Source: Opitutales bacterium (GTDB lineage Bacteria; Verrucomicrobiota; Verrucomicrobiia; Opitutales; Oceanipulchritudinaceae). From it: a DNA stretch of 46,743 nt. The notes below the pieces were generated by a model that was given only the letters and a program-made list of their open reading frames with translations, did not search any database and had not been told where the DNA came from. Both the position numbers and the translations under genes were made by a program. The stretch covers positions 1 through 46,743 of the forward strand of contig JAFIGE010000025.1 in assembly GCA_020831585.1 (NCBI GenBank), in the 5' to 3' direction. Below, piece after piece: positions 17,218-24,153 of this stretch (its first letter is position 1; each line of letters starts with the position of its first letter).

Positions 17218-18582
17218 ATGAAAACGAAGCCCAACATCCTCATCATCCAGACCGACGACCAGCGATTCGACACCCTCTCCGCCCTGGGTAACAACGAAAT
17301 CGAAACGCCCAACCTCGACCGCCTCGTGCGCGGGGGCACCGCTTTCACCCACGCCCACAACCTCGGTGCCGACCACGTCGCCATCTGCATCCCCAGCCGG
17401 GCCATGATGCTCACCGGGCGCACCCTTTTCTCCCTCGAAGACCGGGGCGAGCGCATTCCCCCCGAACACACCGCCCTCCCCGAATGGTTCCGTGCCCGCG
17501 GCTACACCACCGCCCACATCGGTAAATGGCACCAGGACCGCGCCGCCCATGCCCGCTGTTTTTCCACCGGGGCCCGCATCTTCGGTTTCAAGGAAAAGGA
17601 CGGGTGGTATGAGGCCTGCAACGGGCACTGGCACATCCCCGTGCACGACTATGATCCGCAGGGTCGCTACGATCCCAACGGCGGCTTCCACGATCCACCC
17701 CTCGCGCCCTTCACCGCCCCCTTCGAAACCTGCAAGGAAGGCGGACGCCACTCGGCCGAGGTCTTCACCGATGCGGCGGTGGACTTTCTCCGCGACTACC
17801 CGGCCTCCAGCGAAGGCCGCACGGGCAAACCCTTCCTCCTCTACCTCGCCCACATCGCTCCCCACGATCCCCGGCAGTATCCCGCCCGCTTCCGCGAGCG
17901 CTACAACGCCGGCACCGTCACCCTCCCGCCGAACTTCGCCATCGAGCATCCCTTCGACAACGGCGAACTGCTCGTGCGCGATGAACTCCTCGAAGCCCAC
18001 CCGCGCCAACCGGAACGCATTCGCCAGCACCTCGCCGACTACTACGCCCTCATCGCCTATGTCGACGAACAGGTCGGCCGTGTCCTCGACGCCCTCGACG
18101 AAAGCGGGCAGGCCGACAACACCCTCGTCGTCTTCTTCGCCGACCACGGCCTCGCCGTCGGCCAACACGGCCTCATGGGCAAGCAGAACCTCTACGACCA
18201 CAGCCTCCGCGTCCCCCTGATCTTCCGCGGCCCCGGCGTGCCGGAAAATCAAAGAGCCGCCACCCTCTGCGCCCTCGCCGATGTCTTCCCCACCCTCTGC
18301 GAACTCGCCGGAGAGGATACGCCCGCAACCGTCGAAGGCCACAGCCTCGTTCCCGCCTTGCGCGACCCAGCCATGTCCATCCGTGACGTCCTCCACTTAG
18401 CCTACAAAGACGTGCAACGCGCCGTGCGCCGGGGCCGGTTCAAACGCATCGATTACCACGTCTCGGGCGTGCATACCACGCAGCTTTTCGATCTCGAACA
18501 GGACCCCCACGAAACCCGCAACCTCGCCGACGATCCCGCCCACCGCGAAACCTTGGACCGTCTGGGCCTCTTCCTGCCCTGA
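17218..18582 (+). CDS. Type I (formylglycine) sulfatase
   Basis: 454 residues. Starts KPNILIIQTDDQRFDTL, with the metal-binding Asp13-Asp14. CIPSRAMMLTGR at residues 57-68 is the C-x-P-S-R signature whose Cys becomes formylglycine. FFADHGLAVGQHGL and the late FDLEQDPHETRNLADDP are also typical of the family (S1). It removes sulfate esters from carbohydrates. There is no signal peptide, matching the two enzymes upstream. The ATG at 17218 was chosen because family similarity begins there; the open frame before it runs through repeat DNA. The last residues (GLFLP) and the stop codon lie within a 200-base repeat unit, so the natural C-terminus appears to have been replaced. An activating enzyme (FGE or anSME) is not in the window. 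Confidence 0.9.
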   Translation: MKTKPNILIIQTDDQRFDTLSALGNNEIETPNLDRLVRGGTAFTHAHNLGADHVAICIPSRAMMLTGRTLFSLEDRGERIPPEHTALPEWFRARGYTTAHIGKWHQDRAAHARCFSTGARIFGFKEKDGWYEACNGHWHIPVHDYDPQGRYDPNGGFHDPPLAPFTAPFETCKEGGRHSAEVFTDAAVDFLRDYPASSEGRTGKPFLLYLAHIAPHDPRQYPARFRERYNAGTVTLPPNFAIEHPFDNGELLVRDELLEAHPRQPERIRQHLADYYALIAYVDEQVGRVLDALDESGQADNTLVVFFADHGLAVGQHGLMGKQNLYDHSLRVPLIFRGPGVPENQRAATLCALADVFPTLCELAGEDTPATVEGHSLVPALRDPAMSIRDVLHLAYKDVQRAVRRGRFKRIDYHVSGVHTTQLFDLEQDPHETRNLADDPAHRETLDRLGLFLP

Positions 18583-18960
18583 GCGGGCCGAAGGGGTGTC
18601 TCCAGCGACCTGTCCGCCGATGTGCTTTACAGGGGATTTTTCACCACGGAGGCACGGAGACACGGAGGAAGCAGGGAAGGCTCAGCTGTGCGCCCTTGGT
18701 GCCTCCCTCCGTGCCTCCGTGTCTCCAGCGGAAGCGGGTGGTAAAACCCAACAGAGCCCGAGCCTCTTCCTGCCCTGAGCGGGCCGAAGGGGTGTCTCCA
18801 GCGACCTGTCCGCCGATGTGCTTTACAGGGGATTTTTCACCACGGAGGCACGGAGACACGGAGGAAGCAGGGAAGGCTCAGCTGTGCGCCCTTGGTGCCT
18901 CCCTCCGTGCCTCTGTGTCTCCAGCGCAGCGGGTGGTAAAACCCAGCCGAGCCGGAGCCA
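18570..18960. repeat. Family E ~200-bp repeats, two copies
   Basis: Each unit reads CTGCCCTGAGCGGGCCGAAG, then CAGCGACCTGTCCGCCGATG, then CACCACGGAGGCACGGAGAC, and ends with the inverse, CCTCCGTGCCTCCGTGTCTC, plus GGTGGTAAAACCCA. The inner part is a large imperfect palindrome. Two more full copies and a partial one lie on the far side of the GxxExxY gene. The first copy provides the end of the sulfatase reading frame. Confidence 0.9.
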
Positions 18961-18982
18961 CCCACGGAGGACTCAGCGACAC

Positions 18983-19366
18983 CTAAAGGACGAGTCGTTT
19001 GATTCCATTCTTCAATACAGGAACATTGAAATTTATCAACAATCCGACACGGCACTGTGTAAGCCGCATATAAGTCAGCAACTGAGCCTCGAAAATCGGG
19101 GCAAGATCCCGGACGACCTTTAACTCCACGACCACATTTTTCCCGACAATGAGATCCAGGCGAAAGTCTTCATCCAAAACAACGCCTTTGTAATTCAACA
19201 ACAGTTTTAACTGTCGCTGGAAAGGAATGGCTCTCTGCTCAAGCTCTACGGCCAAGCTCTTTTCGTAAACGCTTTCAACCAATCCCGGCCCCCAGTAGCG
19301 GTGCACCTCAATCGCCGCACCGATGATTTTCTTCGTCAGCTCCTCCTCAATCAGTGAACCTGCCAT
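18983..19366 (-). CDS. GxxExxY family protein
   Basis: 127 residues. The name motif is present as GPGLVESVYE. DFRLDLIVGKNVVVELKVV has the D...ExK pattern of a PD-(D/E)xK nuclease fold, and the C-terminal LLTYMRLTQCRVGLLINFNV plus RLVL is typical of PF13366. Function is unknown; a nuclease role is inferred from the fold. The gene is framed on both sides by family E repeats, which suggests that gene and repeats travel or amplify together. Length is normal for the family. Confidence 0.9.
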   Translation of the reverse strand: MAGSLIEEELTKKIIGAAIEVHRYWGPGLVESVYEKSLAVELEQRAIPFQRQLKLLLNYKGVVLDEDFRLDLIVGKNVVVELKVVRDLAPIFEAQLLTYMRLTQCRVGLLINFNVPVLKNGIKRLVL

Positions 19367-19424
19367 ATCGAACAGCGTTTTGTTTTTTTCATGAAAGACA
19401 AGTCTCCCTCCGAGCCACAGCCTG

Positions 19425-19872
19425 CCCTGAGCGGGCCGAAGGGGTGTCTCCAGCGACCTGTCCGCCGATGTGCTTTACAGGGGATTTTTCACCACGGAGG
19501 CACGGAGACACGGAGGAAGCAGCGAAGGCTCAGCGGTGCGCCCCTGGTGCCTCCCTCCGTGCCTCCGTGTCTCCAGCGCAAGCGGGTGGTAAAACCCAAC
19601 CGAGCCCGAGCCACAGCCTGCCCTGAGCGGGCCGAAGGGGTGTCTCCAGCGACCTGTCCGCCGATGTGCTTTACAGGGGATTTTTCACCACGGAGGCACG
19701 GAGACACGGAGGAAGCAGCGAAGGCTCAGCGGTGCGCCCCTGGTGCCTCCCTCCGTGCCTCCGTGTCTCCAGCGGAAGCGGGTGGTAAAACCCAACCGAG
19801 CCGGAGCCACAGCCTGCCCTGAGCGGGCCGAAAGGGTGTCTCCAGCGACCTGTCCGCCAATGTGCTCTACAG
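19425..19872. repeat. Family E ~200-bp repeats, two full copies and a partial
   Basis: Full units begin near 19425 and 19617. A third starts near 19813 and breaks off at 19870, after the TGTCCGCCAATGTGCTCTACAG equivalent. They differ from the left-hand pair by only a few bases. The reading frames inside are palindrome artefacts. From 19873 to 20076 nothing recognisable is present. Confidence 0.85.
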
Positions 19873-20076
19873 CCCACCGGGACACCCATCATATGCTTGG
19901 AAACGATCTGGAGAACGCATTTTCCTTGCCAAGGCGGAATCGAGTGAGCAAGTGAATAAGAATACCTATTTCCTGTTCTAGCACCGCTTATAAATGCGAC
20001 CTCTGTTGGTTCCATGAGTGGTCCGGGCGATCAGGCATTCGTTCGCTTGACCTCAACCAAAACCCAAGGATCCATC

Positions 20077-20172
20077 ATGCCGACAATCATCGCCCACCAC
20101 ACAATCGAAGATCAGGCCCGCTGGCTTGCTTTGCCCAAACGCAAAGAACTCCAATTGAACAAACGAAAATGA
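20077..20172 (+). pseudogene. Possible cyclase-like N-terminal remnant
   Basis: A 31-codon frame, MPTIIAHHTIEDQARWLALP followed by KRKELQLNKRK. The start resembles small dimeric cyclase/monooxygenase-like proteins (HH..D...W), but the body is missing. It overlaps the next remnant by ATGA. The family call is weak. Confidence 0.3.
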
Positions 20173-20324
20173 AAATGACTGCGGTGATTACCGGATGCAG
20201 TTCCGGATTTGGCAAAGATCTCGCTTTAAAGGGGGCGCGGCGCAGCGAGCCCTTCGATGCGGCGGTGCTCGCAGCCTTTGGTATGAGCGCATTCGCCACG
20301 CTCGCACCGGGCCGCTCGACTTAA
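20169..20324 (+). pseudogene. SDR dehydrogenase remnant (NAD-binding start only)
   Basis: A 51-codon frame. MKMTAVITGCSSGFGKDLAL is the start of a short-chain dehydrogenase with the TGxxxGxG dinucleotide-binding loop. It is followed by unrelated or distal sequence (GARRSEPFDAAVLAAFGMSA). The NNAG, Ser and YxxxK elements are gone. It lies just upstream of an intact SDR gene. Confidence 0.55.
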
Positions 20325-20364
20325 GCTATCCCGCCGCCAATCCGCCACTCCCAAGGAAAAAACC

Positions 20365-21228
20365 ATGACCACTGTTCTCATCACCGGTGCCAGCAAGGGC
20401 ATCGGCCTCGCAACCGCCCTGGCGTTTGCCCGGTCCGGCCATCGGGTCGTGGCCGGGATGCGCAATCCCGCCCAAGCGCCCGAACTCGGTGAGATCGCCG
20501 CGCGGGAAAAACTGGATGTCCGCATCGAAACGCTGGATGTCGACGATGACATTTCGGTCAACCGCGCAATCGAGCGCATCGAGCGGAATATAGGCGCAAT
20601 CGATGTTCTCGTGAACAACGCCGGCATCGAGCGGGTCGGTGCGATCGAAGATATTTCGATGGACGATATCCGCGCCGTGATGGAGACCAACTACTTTGGT
20701 GCCCTCCGGTGCATCAAGGCCGTGGTGCCAGGCATGCGACAGCGGCGCAGCGGTTGTATTGTCAACGTCACCTCCATTTCCGGTCGCCTGGCCGGATCCC
20801 CGATGGGGCCCTACGCTGCTTCCAAGTTCGCCCTCGAGGCCGTCTCCGAATGCCTCGCGCAGGAAGTCAAGCCCTTCAATGTGCGCTTGGTGGTGGTTGA
20901 GCCCGGGATCATCGACACGGCCATGGCGACGCGGATCAGCACCGATGCAGCCCCGTCTGTCTACCCAAATCGCAACCGCATGGCCGCCCTCTTCAGAGGC
21001 TCCCTGCAACAGCCGACTCCGGCAACGCTCGTGGCTGACCGGATCGTTGAAATCGTGGTGACCGACACAGGGCAACTCAGGCATCCCGTCGGGCCGGATG
21101 CGGAACCCTTCCTCGCCTGGCGGCAGGCCATGGGTGACGAGGCCTGGGTAGCCTGGGGCGCGCTGGACGACGATGCCTGGTATGCGGCGGTCCAGGCCGA
21201 CTTCGGAATGAACCTGCGCCCACACTGA
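20365..21228 (+). CDS. SDR-family NAD(P)-dependent oxidoreductase
   Basis: 287 residues. The Rossmann signature TGASKGIG is at the start, followed by VLVNNAGIE, the catalytic Ser in NVTSISGR and YAASK (Tyr-x-x-x-Lys). This is a classical short-chain dehydrogenase/reductase whose substrate cannot be read from sequence. It begins at ATG 20365, closely after AAGGAAA. It is the first intact gene of a same-strand group (SDR, SnoaL/SMP-30 protein, SDR) that may work on one small-molecule pathway. Confidence 0.9.
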   Translation: MTTVLITGASKGIGLATALAFARSGHRVVAGMRNPAQAPELGEIAAREKLDVRIETLDVDDDISVNRAIERIERNIGAIDVLVNNAGIERVGAIEDISMDDIRAVMETNYFGALRCIKAVVPGMRQRRSGCIVNVTSISGRLAGSPMGPYAASKFALEAVSECLAQEVKPFNVRLVVVEPGIIDTAMATRISTDAAPSVYPNRNRMAALFRGSLQQPTPATLVADRIVEIVVTDTGQLRHPVGPDAEPFLAWRQAMGDEAWVAWGALDDDAWYAAVQADFGMNLRPH

Positions 21229-21287
21229 ACCTGCGCCCAATCACGGGGAATCCATTAAACATCGGTAATCACAATCAACTGACAGAC

Positions 21288-21359
21288 ATGAAGGACAAAG
21301 TTGCCCTCGTCACCGGCACCACGCTCACGCCGAATGGCGGCCTGACATTGACGGTTTGA
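21288..21359 (+). pseudogene. SDR reduced to first and last residues
   Basis: A 23-codon frame reads MKDKVALVTG followed by TTLTPNGGLTLTV and a stop. The first part is an SDR N-terminus. The second resembles the end of an SDR (…VTG..L.PNGG). The sequence at the junction (GTCACCGG) would encode VTG in both places, suggesting deletion between short direct repeats. It lies between two intact genes. Confidence 0.5.
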
Positions 21360-21390
21360 GCACCCCGGAAATCACACAAGGAACTTCACC

Positions 21391-22887
21391 ATGAAACGAA
21401 TCCATTGCACTCTGTTCGCCCTCGCCCTGGCCGTCTCCGCTCATGCGGACACTTCGGCATCGGCAAACCCCCGCGCCGTCGTCGAGAGCGTCTATACGCT
21501 GGTCGCTGCCGGCGATGTGGAGGGCTTTGCCGCCTTGATGGCACCGGATATCGTCTGGCACCAGGCTGACGGGAACCCCTACGCGGACTTGAATCCCTAC
21601 ATCGGGCCGGAGGCCGTGCTGACCGGTCTGTTTGCCCGCCTCTCGAGAGATTGGGAGAACAAAACCGCAACGCTGAACGAGTTGGTTGTCGAAGGCAACC
21701 GCGTGGTCGTCTTCGGTCGCTATGTCCAGACCTGGAAGAGCACCGGCCGGGTGCTCGACATTCCGTTTGTCCATTCGTGGACGGTGCGGGATGGCCGGCT
21801 CGTGGCCTTCGAGCAATTCACCGACACGGCGGCTCTGGTCGCTACCATGACCGCTGACTCAGGCGCGGCCCGTCCTGGCCCGGATTCACAGGCAAACGCG
21901 TACGAGCAGGTCGCCCTCTTTCCGACCGACCGCACCCTCGTGCGCCCGGAAGATGGCGTGATGCTGGCCGACGGCACGCTGCTGGTTGCCGACCAGGTGC
22001 ACGGCCTGGCGGCGCTGGCCCCGGACGGAGCCAAGCGACCGTTCGGTGATTTCGCCGCCGCGGGGTATGTCCATGAGCCGCCCGAGCGCAGTGCCGGCCC
22101 GAACGGGGTGGCGCTGGAGCCCGACGGGATTCACGTCCTGGTCGCCGATATCTTCACCGGCGCCATTTATCGCGTGAATACCGAAAGCGAGCAGGTGGAA
22201 CTGGCCTATCAGCATGAATTCGGCGCCAACGCCGCGCGCAGTGACAGCAGCGGCGCGATCTGGTTTACCCAGTCGACGGAAAACAGCGGGCCGGACTCGG
22301 AAGCGCGGATGTTCGCGGCGGTCGACATGCGCTCGCTCGACGGCGCGCTGTTCCGGGTGCCACCACCGGGGGCGGATGGATCGCGGCCGGCGGCCGAGCG
22401 CAAGGTGCCCGGCATGGCGTTTGCCAACGGCCTGGCCATCGACGAGGCGCGCGGCCAGATTTACGTGGCCGAAGTGATGGCCGATCGCATCAGCGGCTAC
22501 CGCCTGGACGTCGAATCGGGTGAACTGACCGAAGGCCGGGTGGTCGCCGAACTGCCGACCCCGGACAATATCGAACTCGACGCCTCGGGCCGCCTGTGGG
22601 TCGCCTCGCCGATTGCCAACGCCCTGCTGGTGGTCGATCCCGACTCCGGCCACTGGTCAACGGCCTTTTATCCCGAAACCCCCGAACACCAGGCCCTCTT
22701 CGCCGAGTGGCAGCGGCGTGGACAAACCGGCGAATCACGCCTGGAACTGATCGGGCCGGACATGTGGTCGCCCCTGCCGGGTCTGCTCACCGGCCTGATC
22801 CTGACCACCGAGGGTGGTCCGATCTACCTGACCGGGCTGGGCGACACGCTGGTGAAGCTTGAGCCTTCTCCCTTCAACAAACCATAG
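21391..22887 (+). CDS. Exported SnoaL-like / SMP-30 fusion protein
   Basis: 498 residues. Signal peptide 1-20 (ALALAVSAHA). Residues about 25-150 form a SnoaL/NTF2-like cone domain (YTLVAAGDVEGFAALMAPDI followed by VWH). Residues about 160-490 form a six-bladed SMP-30/gluconolactonase-like propeller (ADGTLLVADQ, GPNGVALEPDGIHVLVADIF, FANGLAIDEARGQIYVAE, DNIELDASGRLWVASP), as in strictosidine-synthase-like and lactonase proteins. The combination suggests a periplasmic hydrolase or lactonase with an added small-molecule pocket. AAGGAA precedes the ATG. Its stop is 9 bases before the next SDR gene, indicating co-transcription. Confidence 0.8.
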   Translation: MKRIHCTLFALALAVSAHADTSASANPRAVVESVYTLVAAGDVEGFAALMAPDIVWHQADGNPYADLNPYIGPEAVLTGLFARLSRDWENKTATLNELVVEGNRVVVFGRYVQTWKSTGRVLDIPFVHSWTVRDGRLVAFEQFTDTAALVATMTADSGAARPGPDSQANAYEQVALFPTDRTLVRPEDGVMLADGTLLVADQVHGLAALAPDGAKRPFGDFAAAGYVHEPPERSAGPNGVALEPDGIHVLVADIFTGAIYRVNTESEQVELAYQHEFGANAARSDSSGAIWFTQSTENSGPDSEARMFAAVDMRSLDGALFRVPPPGADGSRPAAERKVPGMAFANGLAIDEARGQIYVAEVMADRISGYRLDVESGELTEGRVVAELPTPDNIELDASGRLWVASPIANALLVVDPDSGHWSTAFYPETPEHQALFAEWQRRGQTGESRLELIGPDMWSPLPGLLTGLILTTEGGPIYLTGLGDTLVKLEPSPFNKP

Positions 22888-22896
22888 ACATCCAAA

Positions 22897-23658
22897 ATGA
22901 ATCTGAATCTTTCCGGAAAAGTCGCCCTGGTCACCGGGGCCAGTCGGGGTATCGGGCGGGCCATCGCCGAAGGGCTGGCCGCCGAAGGTGTCCGCTTGGT
23001 GATTGCGGCACGTGGTGTCGAAACACTTGAGGAGGCCAAACGCTCCCTCGAAGCCAAAGGTGTGGAGGTGCTCGCTGTGCCAACGGACGTCGGGGATGAC
23101 GCGAGCGTGGAAGCGTTGGTGGCGAAAGCCCGCGAGCACTTCGGAACAATCGACATCCTCATCAGTAACGCGTCGGCGCTCGCCGTGACGGGAGATCGGG
23201 CAAGCTGGGAGGCGAGTCTGAACGTGGATGTGATGGGTGCGGTTCGTCTGGTTGAAGCGGTATTGCCGATGATGAAAGCGGGGGGCGGGGGCTCGATACT
23301 CTTCGTGTCATCGACCTCGGCGATCGAGGCCGCACCCATGGATGATTTCGGCTACACCGCTGGCAAGGCCGCCCTCAATGCCTATGCCAAGAAGCTGTCC
23401 GTGGTCGAGGGAGCGAACGGCATTCGGGCCAATGCGCTCCTGCCGGGCTCGACGGAGTTTCCCGGCGGCGGTTGGGAGCAGATGCGGGAGCATCAACCGG
23501 CGATCTACGAAATGGTCCGCAAAAGTGTGCCTTCGGGAAGGCTCGGCACCCCTCAGGAGGTGGCCGATGCAGCTGTCTGGCTGGTCTCGCCGCGGGCCGG
23601 ATGGGTCAATGGGGCCGCTCTTGTCGTGGACGGTGGCCAATCCAAGGCGATCCCTTGA
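22897..23658 (+). CDS. SDR-family oxidoreductase
   Basis: 253 residues, normal SDR length. TGASRGIG nucleotide loop, ILISNASAL in place of the usual NNAG, Ser in FVSSTSAIE, and YTAGK as the catalytic Tyr-x-x-x-Lys. The end NGAALVVDGGQSKAIP is the typical classical-SDR C-terminus. It is probably a dehydrogenase acting with the genes upstream; the substrate is unknown. Its last 147 bases are duplicated at 33081-33227. Confidence 0.9.
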   Translation: MNLNLSGKVALVTGASRGIGRAIAEGLAAEGVRLVIAARGVETLEEAKRSLEAKGVEVLAVPTDVGDDASVEALVAKAREHFGTIDILISNASALAVTGDRASWEASLNVDVMGAVRLVEAVLPMMKAGGGGSILFVSSTSAIEAAPMDDFGYTAGKAALNAYAKKLSVVEGANGIRANALLPGSTEFPGGGWEQMREHQPAIYEMVRKSVPSGRLGTPQEVADAAVWLVSPRAGWVNGAALVVDGGQSKAIP

Positions 23659-23699
23659 GGCCCTCCAGAAGGTGCCTGTGCCAAGGGGTGCCATCCGCG

Positions 23700-23940
23700 A
23701 CGCGACGTCCTCCACTTCGCCTACAAGGACGTGCAGCGGGCTGTGCGCCGGGATGGGTTCAAGCGGATCGATTACCACATCAACGGCGTCCACACCACCC
23801 AGCTTTTCGATCTCGAGCAGGACCCCCACGAAACCCGCAACCTCGCCGACGATCCCGCCCACCGCGAAACCTTGAACCGTCTGGGCCGGATCAAGACCAC
23901 GGAGGGAGCGTCGGGTTCACCTGATGAATGCGGAGCATGA
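23700..23940 (+). pseudogene. Sulfatase 3-prime fragment
   Basis: In frame from about 23701 it encodes DVLHFAYKDVQRAVRRDGFK, then RIDYHINGVHTTQLFDLEQD and PHETRNLADDPAHRETLNRL. This matches the last 60 residues of the sulfatase at 17218-18582 at close to 90% DNA identity by eye. No start and no formylglycine motif are present. After this it continues into its own C-terminus (GRIKTTEGASGSPDECGA), which differs from the GLFLP end of the intact gene. It is the tail of a second, lost sulfatase. Confidence 0.8.
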
Positions 23941-24015
23941 GCAAGACGCCCGGAGCGAGCGGCGACTGAAGTCGGCGCTGCCCGCAGCAGGGGTGTGATT
24001 AAAACCGCAGGGAAA

Positions 24016-24072
24016 GTAGCAGCGGCTTCCAGCCGCTTTCCACATAAAATTGCGGCAAGATGCTGCGGCTAC
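24016..24072. repeat. Family A double-hairpin palindrome, intergenic
   Basis: GTAGCAGCGGC ... GCTGCGGCTAC outer arms enclose AGCGGCTTCCAGCCGCT and a TGCGGCAAGATGCTGCGG hairpin. This is the same element that occurs in frame inside the restriction-modification gene starting 82 bases downstream. Confidence 0.85.
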
Positions 24073-24153
24073 TTTTGATCAAAACCCTGCGGCAGGCCAT
24101 CTCCGCTTCGGCCTTGCCAAGGCTGGGCGGTGTTCCTCATATCGTTCTTACCC

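Noticed and set aside
18596-19822. Several 60-140 codon frames
   Set aside because: They recur with each family E unit and are by-products of the repeat.
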